Assembly (NCBI GenBank): GCA_944380605.1
Contig: CALWIA010000009.1
Location: 1-64,000, forward strand
Length of the DNA: 64,000 nt
Source: an uncultured Lachnospiraceae bacterium
GTDB lineage: Bacteria > Bacillota > Clostridia > Lachnospirales > Lachnospiraceae
Direction of reading: 5' to 3'
How positions within the stretch are numbered: position 1 is the stretch's first letter; the number at the start of each line of letters is the position of its first letter. The notes under the pieces are model-generated. The model was not told where the DNA came from and searched no databases. It saw nothing but the letters and a program-made list of their open reading frames with translations. Positions 50,619 to 59,669 of the stretch are shown here, one piece after another. Made by a program: the position numbers and the translations under genes.

Positions 50619-51743
50619 ATGAAGACAGTATCGTATATGACCTGCCAGAGCCGGATGGAGCGGCAGTTTGACCGGTTCGGCCGGCAGATGCCGGCGCGGA
50701 CGGAGTCGCCGGAGGCGTTTTGGGCCTGGAAAAAGGAGGCCGGAACCAAGCTGTATGAGCTGCTGGGGCTGGAGCGGATGGAGCGCTGCCCGCTGGAAAG
50801 CCAGGTGACAGAGGTCTGTGAGGCGGAGCCGGGGATCCGGCGGGAACGGGTGGTGATTCAGACGGAGCCGGATGTGTGGATGCCGGTGTACGTGCTGATT
50901 CCGGAACAGGCGGAAGCAAAACGGCGGGCCGGCGGGCGGCCATCCTGCGTCATCGCGCCGGCGGGCCACGGAAGTGGAGGCAAGATTTCTACGGCAGGAG
51001 ATCAAAGCAGCGCTGCCGCGGCCCTGGGGATCCGCCGGTATCATTGCGACTACGGGCTGCAGCTGGCCAGAAAGGGGCTGGTGGCCCTGTGCCCCGACAG
51101 CCGCGGCTTTGGGGAGCGGAGAGAACCGGCGGTTCAGGGAGACCGCCCGGAACAGGTGCTGGCGTCTTCCTGCCGCCAGCTGGCCCATATGGCGGAGCCT
51201 TTGGGTATGACCGTGGCCGGCATGTTTGTCTGGGACCTGATGCGGCTCATCGATTATATAGAAGAGAGAGACCAGTGGAATCTGGAGGACATCGGCTGCG
51301 TCGGCTTTTCCGGAGGCGGCATGCAGACGCTGTTTCTGACGGCGCTGGATGGCCGCGTCGCCAGGGCCTGCGTCAGCGGCTATCTGTACGGGTACAAAGA
51401 CGCCCTGCTGAAGCTCAATGACAACTGCAGCTGTAACTATGTGCCGGGGCTCTGGAGATATCTGGATATGGGGGACATCGGGGCGATGATCGCTCCCAGG
51501 CCGCTGGTGATCCAGTCTTGTGTGGAGGACCCTCTGAACGGAGCACGGGGGATGGAAAATGTCCGGGAGCCGATGGAAGTGATCCGCGGCGCCTACGCCT
51601 GTCTGGGCGCGGAAGACCGGCTCTGCCATCACATCTGTCCCGGCGGGCACCAGTGGCACCCGGAAGGGGCGGATCTGTTCGCGGCGGCTTCGGGAGAACC
51701 GCCCTATGCAGGATGGGCTCCGGAAGTCGTAAAGAAGGCCTGA
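50619..51743 (+). CDS. alpha/beta hydrolase, acetylxylan-esterase-like
   Basis: A 374-aa serine hydrolase. The nucleophile elbow is VGFSGGGMQTL (about residue 230), the acid is likely in VIQSCVEDPLNG, and the His is in CPGGHQWHPEG. CPDSRGFGERRE resembles the oxyanion-side loop of acetylxylan-esterase and related abhydrolase-7 proteins. There is no signal peptide, so it would deacetylate imported sugars or other small esters. ATG 50619 fits the promoter position; the longer reading overlaps the -10 box. Confidence 0.82.
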   Translation: MKTVSYMTCQSRMERQFDRFGRQMPARTESPEAFWAWKKEAGTKLYELLGLERMERCPLESQVTEVCEAEPGIRRERVVIQTEPDVWMPVYVLIPEQAEAKRRAGGRPSCVIAPAGHGSGGKISTAGDQSSAAAALGIRRYHCDYGLQLARKGLVALCPDSRGFGERREPAVQGDRPEQVLASSCRQLAHMAEPLGMTVAGMFVWDLMRLIDYIEERDQWNLEDIGCVGFSGGGMQTLFLTALDGRVARACVSGYLYGYKDALLKLNDNCSCNYVPGLWRYLDMGDIGAMIAPRPLVIQSCVEDPLNGARGMENVREPMEVIRGAYACLGAEDRLCHHICPGGHQWHPEGADLFAAASGEPPYAGWAPEVVKKA

Positions 51744-51775
51744 ATCCGGATTCGAATGTCTGTTCGCTTCCTGCC

Positions 51776-51804
51776 TTGCAAAGGGATGGAAGATATGCTA
51801 TACT
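51776..51804 (+). promoter_or_regulatory. promoter of the ruvAB operon
   Basis: TTGCAA (51776-51781), 17 bases, TATACT (51799-51804), 33 bases before the ruvA GTG. Confidence 0.75.
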
Positions 51805-51837
51805 TTAGAGAAAAGGCTGTAAAAGGAGAAACCGTCG

Positions 51838-52443
51838 GTGATTTCATATATCAAAGGCATGCTGGTGGAAAAAGAGGAAGACCGGATTGTGGTGGAGGCA
51901 GGCTCCATAGGCTATGACATCTATGTGCCCCTTTCCTTTCTGGCGTCCCTTCCTCCGGTAGGAGAAGAAGTTCAGGTATACACCTATCTGCAGGTCCGGG
52001 AGGACGCGGTGACCCTCTATGGATTTCCCGGACGGCAGGATCTGAAGATGTTCCGCCAGCTGCTGGGGGTAACCGGCATCGGCCCCAGGGGAGCGCTGGG
52101 GATTCTGTCGGCGCTTCAGCCGGATCAGCTGCGGGTGGCGATTCTGTCCGGGGATGTCAAGACCATCACCCGGGCGCCGGGGGTAGGAGCCCGGACGGCG
52201 CAGCGGATTATTCTGGACCTGAAGGACCGGGTATCGGCGGAGGAAGTGCTGGATTCTTTCCGCCCCGCAGAGGCGGCCGCCGGCGGCGTGGACGGCCAGT
52301 CCCGCAAAGAGGCGGCGGACGCGCTGGTAGCCCTGGGATATTCCGCGTCGGAAGCGGCGGCGGCGGTGCGCCGGGTAGAAGGCGCGGAGTCCATGACGGC
52401 GGAAGAGGTGCTGAAGGCATCGCTGAAATATATGCTATTTTGA
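51838..52443 (+). CDS. ruvA: Holliday junction branch-migration protein RuvA
   Basis: A 201-aa protein that binds four-way junctions and loads RuvB. It has an N-terminal OB fold (ISYIKGMLVEKEEDRIVVEAGSIGYDIYV), two central helix-hairpin-helix motifs (LLGVTGIGPRGALGIL and ITRAPGVGARTAQRIILDLKD) and the C-terminal RuvB-binding helices (DALVALGYSASEAAAAVRRV). The start is GTG with AAAGGAG nine bases upstream. First gene of the operon; ruvB starts 12 bases after its stop. Confidence 0.97.
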   Translation: MISYIKGMLVEKEEDRIVVEAGSIGYDIYVPLSFLASLPPVGEEVQVYTYLQVREDAVTLYGFPGRQDLKMFRQLLGVTGIGPRGALGILSALQPDQLRVAILSGDVKTITRAPGVGARTAQRIILDLKDRVSAEEVLDSFRPAEAAAGGVDGQSRKEAADALVALGYSASEAAAAVRRVEGAESMTAEEVLKASLKYMLF

Positions 52444-52455
52444 CGGTAGGAGAAT

Positions 52456-53445
52456 ATGGAGCGGAGAATCATTTCCACGGATCTGACAGAAGAAGAGAAA
52501 AAGACGGAATCCACGCTGCGGCCTCAGCTGCTGAAGGATTATATTGGCCAGGAAAAACTGAAGTCCACGCTGAAGGTATACATCGACGCGGCCAGGTCCC
52601 GGGGCGACGCCCTGGACCACGTGCTGTTTTACGGGCCTCCCGGCCTGGGCAAGACTACCCTGTCCGGCATCATTGCCAACGAGATGGGCGTGAATATGAA
52701 GGTGACCTCCGGCCCGGCCATTGAAAAGCCGGGGGAGATGGCGGCGGTTTTGAACAGCCTCCAGGAAGGCGACGTGCTGTTTGTGGACGAGATCCATCGG
52801 CTGAACCGCCAGGTGGAGGAAGTGCTGTATCCCGCCATGGAGGATTTTGCCATTGATATCATGCTGGGCAAGGACTCCTCAGCCCGTTCCATCCGGCTGG
52901 AGCTGCCGCGTTTTACGCTGGTCGGCGCCACCACCCGGGCAGGGCTTCTGACGGCTCCGCTGCGGGACCGGTTCGGCGTGGTGCAGAAGCTGGAGTTTTA
53001 CACGCCGGAGGAATTGAAAATCATCATTCTGCGCTCGGCAAAGGTGCTGGGAGTGGAAATTGAGGAAGCGGGAGCCATGGAACTGGCCCGCCGTTCCCGG
53101 GGTACGCCCCGGCTGGCCAACCGGCTGTTAAAGCGGGTGCGGGATTTCGCCCAGGTGAAGTACGACGGCGTCATTACCCGGGAGGTGGCGGATTTCGCCC
53201 TGGACATTCTGGATGTGGACCGGCTGGGCCTGGACAACAACGACCGGAACATTCTGCTGACCATTATTCAGAAGTTTTCCGGAGGGCCGGTGGGGCTGGA
53301 TACCCTGGCGGCCGCGCTGGGAGAGGACGCGGGCACGCTGGAAGACGTGTATGAGCCGTATCTGCTGATGAACGGCCTGCTGAACCGTACGCCCAGAGGC
53401 CGGACGGCCACGGAGGCGGCATACCGCCATCTGGGACTGATGTAA
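52456..53445 (+). CDS. ruvB: Holliday junction helicase RuvB
   Basis: A 329-aa AAA+ motor that drives branch migration with RuvA. Walker [12 protein letters not shown], Walker [16 protein letters not shown], sensor [12 protein letters not shown], the arginine-finger region APLRDRFG and the C-terminal winged helix ([37 protein letters not shown]) are complete. RuvC is not nearby, as is usual in Clostridia. Confidence 0.98.
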   Translation: MERRIISTDLTEEEKKTESTLRPQLLKDYIGQEKLKSTLKVYIDAARSRGDALDHVLFYGPPGLGKTTLSGIIANEMGVNMKVTSGPAIEKPGEMAAVLNSLQEGDVLFVDEIHRLNRQVEEVLYPAMEDFAIDIMLGKDSSARSIRLELPRFTLVGATTRAGLLTAPLRDRFGVVQKLEFYTPEELKIIILRSAKVLGVEIEEAGAMELARRSRGTPRLANRLLKRVRDFAQVKYDGVITREVADFALDILDVDRLGLDNNDRNILLTIIQKFSGGPVGLDTLAAALGEDAGTLEDVYEPYLLMNGLLNRTPRGRTATEAAYRHLGLM

Positions 53446-53472
53446 AGGAAACCACGACAGGAGATGGAGCAT

Positions 53473-53931
53473 ATGAAAGAGCAGTTTGACGCGGGAAAAC
53501 ACTACGCGGAAGTTTTGATAGATGGAAAAATTTATACCCTGGGAGGCGCGGAGGAAGAGCATTACCTGCAGCGGGTCGCCAGTTATATCAGCGAGAAGAT
53601 TTCGCAGATGAAGCGGCAGGAAGGCTTTTCCAGACAGAGCCAGGAGTATCAGGCGGTGATGGTGGAATTAAACATCGCAGACGACTATTTCAAGGCGTCG
53701 GAACAGGCCCGCGCCAGCCAGAAGCGCTGTGATGAGATGGAAAAGGAGTCCTACAGCTTAAAGCACGAGCTGGTGACGACCCAGCTGAAGCTGGAGACGG
53801 CCCAGCATCAGCTGGAGGAAGCGCTGAAAAAGCTGAAGGAAGCGGAAGAAGAACTGCTGAAGGTGAAGGCGCTGCAGACGGCGGAAGCCCACGCGGGGGG
53901 CAGCCGGTCCGGCAGCGGGCGGAAAGGATAA
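53473..53931 (+). CDS. zapA: cell division protein ZapA
   Basis: A 152-aa Z-ring-associated protein. The N-terminal ZapA fold (about 10-75) reads AEVLIDGKIYTLGGAEEEHYLQRVASYISEKI, followed by a long coiled coil (about 75-145) rich in Glu, Lys and Leu, longer than in Bacillus ZapA. It bundles FtsZ filaments. ATG 53473 is preferred because AGGAG lies nine bases upstream; ATG 53464 would abut it. It lies between ruvB and the U32 gene. Confidence 0.88.
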   Translation: MKEQFDAGKHYAEVLIDGKIYTLGGAEEEHYLQRVASYISEKISQMKRQEGFSRQSQEYQAVMVELNIADDYFKASEQARASQKRCDEMEKESYSLKHELVTTQLKLETAQHQLEEALKKLKEAEEELLKVKALQTAEAHAGGSRSGSGRKG

Positions 53932-53943
53932 GGAGGTTCATCG

Positions 53944-56190
53944 GTGAGAAAGGGAGAAGTGGAGGTTCTGGCGCCGGCCGGCTCTTATGAAAGCATGCAG
54001 GCGGCCATCAGTGCCGGCGCGGACGCGGTCTACATCGGCGGCAGCCGGTTCGGGGCCCGGGCTTATGCGGACAACCTGACGGAAGAACGGATGCTGGAGG
54101 CCATCGACTATGCCCATCTGCGGGGCGTTTCCCTGTATATGACCGTCAACACCCTGGTCAAGGAGCGGGAAATGGACGCGCTGATCCCTTATCTGGAGCC
54201 GTATTACCGGCAGGGGCTGGACGCGGTGATCGTTCAGGATCCGGGCGTGGCGCGGCAGGTGCGCCGGTATTTTCCGGACCTGGCGGTGCACGCCAGTACC
54301 CAGATGACTATAACCGGGGTCCGGGGGGCCAGGATCGCCAAAGAATGGGGAGCCACCCGGGTGGTGCCGGCCAGAGAACTTTCCCTGGAGGAGATCCAGC
54401 GGATCCGGGAGGAACTGGACATAGAAATCGAATGCTTTGTCCACGGAGCGCTCTGTTACTGCTATTCCGGCCAGTGCCTGCTCAGCAGTTTTATCGGCGG
54501 AAGAAGCGGCAACCGGGGGCGGTGCGCCCAGCCCTGCCGTCTGCCTTATGAGATCCGGGGCGCGGCGGAGGTACCCGGCGGCCGGAAACTGGACAGGGAC
54601 GACCGGTGCGTCATGAGCCTGAAAGACCTGTGCACCCTGGATCTGCTGCCGCAGCTTCTGGAAGCCGGCGTCAATTCTCTGAAGATCGAGGGACGGATGA
54701 AGAGTCCCCGCTATACCGCCGGCGTAGTCAGCATCTACCGCAAATACGTGGACCGGTATCTGCGGGATGGAAGCGAAGGATACCGGGTGGATCCGGAAGA
54801 TAAGAAAATGCTGCTGGATCTGTTTGACCGGGGCGGATTTACGGAAGGATATTTCCGGCAGCACAACGGACGGGACATGATCGCGCTGAAGGAGAAGCCG
54901 GCGTTTCGGCCGGGAAACCAGAAGCTGCAGGAGTATCTGGACGAGACCTATGTCAACCGGGAAAAGAAGGTGCCTATACGGGGCAGGGCTCTGTTCCGGG
55001 AGGGAGAGCCGCTCCGGCTTAAGCTGTCTGCGGCGGCGGGCCCGGACCGGGTTTTGGTGGAGACGGTGACAGAAGGCAAGCCGGTCCAGCCGGCCCTGAA
55101 TCAGCCGCTTTCGGCGGAGCGGATCGAGAAGCAGCTGCACAAAACCGGCCAGACGCCTTATGTGTGGGAGCAGCTGGAGGTGGAGACGGAAGGCAGCGGT
55201 TTTCTTCCGATGCAGGACCTGAACCAATGGCGGCGCGCCGGCCTGGAACAGCTGACGGAGGTCATGGCGGCGGTGTGGAGACGGGACGGCCGGACAGAAC
55301 CGGGTTTGAAAAGAACCGGCAAGACGCAGGCGGAGGTCCGGGATCCGGAAGCCGGGAAGAACGCCGGAACGGAGACGCTGCCGGAGATTCACGTTCTGCT
55401 GGACGCGCCGGAACTTCTGGCTGCGGTCCTTGAGGCGGACGCCGTGTCGGAGATCCAGATGGAATGCGACAGTTTTGCCCCGGAGCGATGGCAGGAGACG
55501 GTTCAGGCCTGTCACAAGGCGGGCCGCCGCTGCGTGCTGGCTATGCCGGCGATTTTCCGGCAGGAGGCGGAAGGCTATTTTGACCGGAATCTGGAACAGC
55601 TGCGGGAGGCCGGATTTGACGGCATCCTGATCCGGTCTCTGGAAGAGGCGGATTATCTGAAGCAGCATGCGGTCCGGCTGCCGGTGTACGGAGATTTTCA
55701 GCTGTATGCCTGGAACCGGGAGGCGGCTGCTGCCCTGCGGCAGCTGGGCCTTGCGCGGCTGACCTTTCCGCTGGAATTGAATGAACGGGAACTGAACGAT
55801 CTGGGCAGCTCCGGATGGGAACTGCCGGTGTACGGCTATATGCCGGCGATGGTGTCGGCCCAGTGCGTGCAGAAGACCTATGCCGGCTGCACCCGCCGCC
55901 CCGGGTGGACGCGGCTGAAGGACCGGACCGGCAAGGAACTGCCGGTACGCAGCCGGTGCGCGTTCTGCTTTAATACCATATACAACCCGCTTCCTCTGTC
56001 GCTGTTCGGACTGGCAAAGGAAGTACGGCGGCTGACGCCGTCGGCCCTGCGGCTGCAGTTTACCCGGGAGACGGAAGCGCAGGCCAGAGCGCTGCTTTCG
56101 GCCTGTACGGAGGAATTCTGGTACGGCAGGGAGGCGGCGCCTGCGGCAGGGGAGTTTACAAGAGGTCATTTCCGGCGCGGAGCCGAGTAG
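53944..56190 (+). CDS. U32-family peptidase/hydroxylation-associated protein (RlhA-like)
   Basis: A 748-aa protein of the peptidase U32 family. The N-terminal TIM-barrel-like part opens EVLAPAGSYESMQAAISAGADAVYIGG. The U32 signature with conserved cysteines follows: ECFVHGALCYCYSGQCLLSS, GNRGRCAQPCR and INSLKIEGRMKSPRYTAGV. The C-terminal half includes a DUF3656-type domain. Family members were called collagenases, but E. coli homologue RlhA hydroxylates 23S rRNA C2501; RNA modification is therefore a plausible role. GTG start with AAGGAGG. Confidence 0.88.
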   Translation: MRKGEVEVLAPAGSYESMQAAISAGADAVYIGGSRFGARAYADNLTEERMLEAIDYAHLRGVSLYMTVNTLVKEREMDALIPYLEPYYRQGLDAVIVQDPGVARQVRRYFPDLAVHASTQMTITGVRGARIAKEWGATRVVPARELSLEEIQRIREELDIEIECFVHGALCYCYSGQCLLSSFIGGRSGNRGRCAQPCRLPYEIRGAAEVPGGRKLDRDDRCVMSLKDLCTLDLLPQLLEAGVNSLKIEGRMKSPRYTAGVVSIYRKYVDRYLRDGSEGYRVDPEDKKMLLDLFDRGGFTEGYFRQHNGRDMIALKEKPAFRPGNQKLQEYLDETYVNREKKVPIRGRALFREGEPLRLKLSAAAGPDRVLVETVTEGKPVQPALNQPLSAERIEKQLHKTGQTPYVWEQLEVETEGSGFLPMQDLNQWRRAGLEQLTEVMAAVWRRDGRTEPGLKRTGKTQAEVRDPEAGKNAGTETLPEIHVLLDAPELLAAVLEADAVSEIQMECDSFAPERWQETVQACHKAGRRCVLAMPAIFRQEAEGYFDRNLEQLREAGFDGILIRSLEEADYLKQHAVRLPVYGDFQLYAWNREAAAALRQLGLARLTFPLELNERELNDLGSSGWELPVYGYMPAMVSAQCVQKTYAGCTRRPGWTRLKDRTGKELPVRSRCAFCFNTIYNPLPLSLFGLAKEVRRLTPSALRLQFTRETEAQARALLSACTEEFWYGREAAPAAGEFTRGHFRRGAE

Positions 56191-56201
56191 AGGAATGGTG
56201 G

Positions 56202-57527
56202 ATGAACCTGTTTATTGACGCGTCCAAGTATGTGTTGACCCTGCTTATGGCCGGCTATACGTACTTGAATTTCCGGTATTTCGGAGTGAAAGAAGAAAAG
56301 AGAGAGGCGCTGTGCAGACGTCAGGCCTGGCTTTTCTACCTGCTGCACGGTACGGCTTATGCCGTGCTGTACCTGCAGACCGGCCAGACGCGCACAGCGG
56401 TGCTTTACGTCGCCCAGGTGCTGTTTTTTGTCCTGTACCGGTTCTTTTCCCGCGTACTGTATCCCAAGGCTTCCCGGATTTTGATCAACAACATGTGCAT
56501 GCTGCTGGCCATAGGATTTTTTATGCTGACCCGGCTGAATTTCGACCGGGCGGTCCGGCAGTTCGGAATCGCGGCGCTGTCGGCGGCGGTCTGCTGGGCG
56601 GTTCCCTGGCTGCTGGACCGGATGTGGCAGCTGAGCCGGATTCCCTGGCTGTACGGCCTTCTGGGGCTGGCGCTGCTGGCGGTGGTATGGGCGGCGGGCA
56701 GCACCAGTTACGGCGCCCAGCTGTCGCTGGATCTGGGGCCGGTTTCCGTGCAGCCTTCGGAATTTGTAAAAATCAGCTTCGTGTGCTTTACGGCGGCCAT
56801 GTTTTACCGGTCGGTCAGTTTCCGCCAGACGGCTGTGACCACGGTTATGGCGGCGCTGCACGTGCTGGTGCTGGTACTGTCCAGGGATCTGGGCAGCGCC
56901 CTTTTGTTTTTTACCGTGTATTTGTGTATGCTTTTTGCAGCCACGTCCAGCTGGCTGTATCTGGGGGCCGGCATCCTGTCCGGCAGCGGCGCGGCCGTTC
57001 TGGCGTACCGCCTGTTTTCCCATGTGCGGGTGCGGGTATCTGCCTGGCAGAATCCATGGGCGGATATTGACAACACCGGATACCAGATCGCCCAGTCCCT
57101 GTTTGCCATAGGCACCGGCGGCTGGTTCGGCATGGGCCTGGGACAGGGCATGCCCCAGCGGATTCCGGTGGTGGAAAAGGATTTTATGTTTTCCGCCATA
57201 TCGGAGGAACTGGGGGCGGTATTCGCGCTGTGCCTGGTGCTGATCTGCCTGGGGTGCTTTCTGCAGTTTGTCATGATCGCCTGCCGGATGCAGGCTTCTT
57301 TCTACAAGCTGACGGCCTTCGGCCTGGGAGCCATGTACATTTTTCAGGTATTTCTGTCGGTGGGGGGCGCGGTCAAGTTTATTCCTTCCACAGGCGTGAC
57401 GCTGCCTTTTGTCAGCTACGGAGGCAGCTCCATGCTGGCCACCTGCATCCTGTTCGCCGTGATGCAGGGGATGTATATTCTGAAGCAGGATGAAGAAGAG
57501 GAGAAGGATGATGAGGAATCCCTTTAA
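56202..57527 (+). CDS. SEDS-family peptidoglycan glycosyltransferase (FtsW/RodA/SpoVE)
   Basis: A 441-aa polytopic membrane protein with about ten to twelve helices. SEDS hallmarks: VQPSEFVKISFVCF, LSRDLGSALLFF, GYQIAQSLFAIGTGGWFGMGLGQG and the C-terminal PSTGVTLPFVSYGGSSML. It polymerises lipid II glycan strands with a partner class B PBP, which is the next gene. An unusual helical N-terminal extension (about 1-130) precedes the core, as in many Lachnospiraceae copies. Whether it serves division or elongation is not certain; the adjacent zapA favours division. Confidence 0.92.
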   Translation: MNLFIDASKYVLTLLMAGYTYLNFRYFGVKEEKREALCRRQAWLFYLLHGTAYAVLYLQTGQTRTAVLYVAQVLFFVLYRFFSRVLYPKASRILINNMCMLLAIGFFMLTRLNFDRAVRQFGIAALSAAVCWAVPWLLDRMWQLSRIPWLYGLLGLALLAVVWAAGSTSYGAQLSLDLGPVSVQPSEFVKISFVCFTAAMFYRSVSFRQTAVTTVMAALHVLVLVLSRDLGSALLFFTVYLCMLFAATSSWLYLGAGILSGSGAAVLAYRLFSHVRVRVSAWQNPWADIDNTGYQIAQSLFAIGTGGWFGMGLGQGMPQRIPVVEKDFMFSAISEELGAVFALCLVLICLGCFLQFVMIACRMQASFYKLTAFGLGAMYIFQVFLSVGGAVKFIPSTGVTLPFVSYGGSSMLATCILFAVMQGMYILKQDEEEEKDDEESL

Positions 57528-58974
57528 GCGAAACCGGAAGGAACGGACGCCGGGACAGAAGGCCAATGACAATATCCTGGGCCTGACGTACGCGGTGGTG
57601 CTGGTTTTTGTGCTGCTTTTCGGGTATTCGGCCCATTTTCTGCTGTTTCAGAGGGAGCAGGTGATTAACAATTCCTACAACGCCCGGCTGGACCAGTTCG
57701 CGCAAAAGGTGGTGCGGGGAAGGATTTTCGCCGCAGACGGTACGGTGCTGGCGGAGACGGCGCTGCAGGAGGACGGAACGGAAACCAGAGTCTATCCCTT
57801 TGGGGAAGTATATGCCCATGCGGTGGGGTATTCGGTCCGGGGCAAGACCGGGCTGGAATCCCTGGCCAATTTTTACCTGCTGTCCTCCCATGTCAGTCCG
57901 CTGGAGCGGCTGGCCGCGGACCTGTCGGGAACCAAAACCCAGGGCGACGACGTCTATACGACGCTGGATCCCGGGCTGCAGCAGGCGGCGTATGACGCGC
58001 TGGGAGACCGGAGAGGCGCCATCGTCGCTCTGGAACCGTCTACCGGAAAGGTGCTGGCCATGGTGTCCAGGCCCGGTTTTGACCCCAATACCCTGAACGA
58101 AGACTGGGAGCGGATTGTGACGGAGGAGAGCGGTCAGGCGCGGCTTCTGAACCGGGCTTCTCAGGGGATGTATCCGCCGGGGTCCGTGTTTAAGATGGTC
58201 ATGCTGTTGGAGTACATGCGGGAGTATCCCGATGATTATGAGGCGTTTCAGTTTGACTGCAGCGGCGTATACCAGGTGTCCGACGGGGGAGAAACCTACT
58301 CCATTCAGTGCTACCACCAGACCGCCCACGGGCAGCAGAACCTGCAAGAGGCCTTTGCCAATTCCTGCAACGGGGCGTTCGCGTCGCTGGGACTTATGCT
58401 GGATCCGGCGGGGATCCGGCAGACGGCGCAGGAACTGTTGTTCAACCAGGAACTGCCCCTTTCGATGGCCTATGAGAAAAGCCGGTTCGCGCTGGAAGAG
58501 GGCGCGGACGTCTGGGAGGTTCTGCAGACCTCCATTGGCCAGGGCCGCACCCAGGCATCGCCGATGCACATAGCCATGATCACGGCCGCGGCGGCCAACG
58601 GGGGCGTGCTGATGGAGCCGTATCTCATTCAGAAAACGGAAAGCGCAGCCGGGGAGACGGTGCGGGAATTTTCTCCCCGGGAATACGGGGCCCTGATGAC
58701 GGCAGAGGAGGCGCAGGCGCTGACGGAGATGATGCGGGCGGTGGTGGAGTCCGGTACCGGGTCGGCGCTGCAGAATGACCGGTACACAGCGGCGGGAAAA
58801 ACCGGTTCCGCCGAATATGAGACGGGGAAAGAGACCCATGCCTGGTTTACCGGATTTGCTCCCGCGGAGGATCCGCAGATCGTAGTGACGGTGATTGTGG
58901 AAGAAGGAGGTTCCGGCGGAAGGACGGCGGGGCCGGCGGCCCGGGCGGTGATGGACGCCTGGTTTTCAGAATAA
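57508..58974 (+). CDS. class B penicillin-binding protein (transpeptidase)
   Basis: A 488-aa D,D-transpeptidase partner of the upstream SEDS protein. It has an N-terminal membrane anchor (about 20-42). Catalytic motifs are SVFK (SxxK, in PPGSVFKMVML), SCN (SxN, in FANSCNGAF) and KTGS (in TAAGKTGSAEYE). It is short for the class because it lacks a large pedestal domain. The start is ATG 57508 or 57511, behind GAGGAGAAGG, inside the 3' end of the SEDS gene; ATG 57490 is possible. Overlap implies translational coupling. Confidence 0.93.
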   Translation: MMRNPFKRNRKERTPGQKANDNILGLTYAVVLVFVLLFGYSAHFLLFQREQVINNSYNARLDQFAQKVVRGRIFAADGTVLAETALQEDGTETRVYPFGEVYAHAVGYSVRGKTGLESLANFYLLSSHVSPLERLAADLSGTKTQGDDVYTTLDPGLQQAAYDALGDRRGAIVALEPSTGKVLAMVSRPGFDPNTLNEDWERIVTEESGQARLLNRASQGMYPPGSVFKMVMLLEYMREYPDDYEAFQFDCSGVYQVSDGGETYSIQCYHQTAHGQQNLQEAFANSCNGAFASLGLMLDPAGIRQTAQELLFNQELPLSMAYEKSRFALEEGADVWEVLQTSIGQGRTQASPMHIAMITAAAANGGVLMEPYLIQKTESAAGETVREFSPREYGALMTAEEAQALTEMMRAVVESGTGSALQNDRYTAAGKTGSAEYETGKETHAWFTGFAPAEDPQIVVTVIVEEGGSGGRTAGPAARAVMDAWFSE

Positions 58975-58977
58975 AAC

Positions 58978-59006
58978 TTGCATCTTGCCGAAAAAAGCGC
59001 TATACT
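58978..59006 (+). promoter_or_regulatory. sigma-A promoter of the Nudix gene
   Basis: TTGCAT (58978-58983), 17 bases, TATACT (59001-59006). Confidence 0.75.
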
Positions 59007-59074
59007 GAATACAGTCTGTGATGACACACCAGGGGTTTTGCCGGCCGGCAGAACCTGCGACAGGAGGAATTGCA

Positions 59075-59527
59075 ATGATAGAAGCAACGAGCTGTGGCGG
59101 TGTGGTGATATTTCGAGGTAAGATTCTGGTTTTGTATAAGAATTACAAAAACAAATACGAGGGTTGGGTTTTGCCGAAAGGAACTGTAGAAGCTGGCGAA
59201 GACTACAAGGAGACGGCGCTGCGGGAGGTAAAGGAAGAAACCGGCGTCAGCGCGTCTATCATCAAGTACATCGGAAAGAGCCAGTATTCCTTCAATACGC
59301 CTCAGGATATGGTGGAAAAGGATGTGCACTGGTATCTGATGATGGCCGACAGCTACTACAGCAAACCACAACGCGAAGAGTATTTCCTGGATTCCGGATA
59401 CTACAAGTATTACGAAGCCTACCATCTGCTGAAGTTTTCCAATGAGAAGCAGATTCTGGAAAAGGCCTACAACGAGTATCTGGAACTGAAAAAGAATAAC
59501 CTGTGGGGTTCCAGGAAGTATTTCTGA
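59075..59527 (+). CDS. Nudix hydrolase
   Basis: A 150-aa hydrolase of nucleoside diphosphate derivatives. The Nudix box is complete: GTVEAGEDYKETALREVKEETGV (about residues 37-59), with the metal-binding REVKEE core. Aromatic residues in the C-terminal third (YYSKPQREEYFLDSGYYKYYEAYHLL) probably line the substrate pocket. ATG 59075 follows AGGAGG by seven bases. Substrate is unknown. Confidence 0.9.
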   Translation: MIEATSCGGVVIFRGKILVLYKNYKNKYEGWVLPKGTVEAGEDYKETALREVKEETGVSASIIKYIGKSQYSFNTPQDMVEKDVHWYLMMADSYYSKPQREEYFLDSGYYKYYEAYHLLKFSNEKQILEKAYNEYLELKKNNLWGSRKYF

Positions 59528-59538
59528 TCAGGAGAGAG

Positions 59539-59586
59539 GACCGGATCCCTGCGGATGGATTTCCGAAGGGAGTCCGGTCTTTTTTC
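59539..59586 (+). terminator. intrinsic terminator after the Nudix gene
   Basis: GACCGGA-TCCCT pairs with AGGGA-GTCCGGTC around a 20-base loop, then TTTTTT. Confidence 0.65.
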
Positions 59587-59669
59587 GCGGTAAAGGCAGG
59601 GATGCGGCGGAATAAGAAGCCGCGGCTCTGCAGACACTGAAGGACAAAAGCAGACAGGAGGAAAAGGAC

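Noticed and set aside
53938..56169. 743-codon minus-strand frame opposite the U32 gene
   Set aside because: Composition is Arg/Pro/His-rich and motif-free. The + strand protein has all family signatures.
57490..57507. Earlier start for the class B PBP
   Set aside because: It is possible, but it encodes only a Lys/Arg stretch and its ribosome site is weaker than that for 57508/57511.
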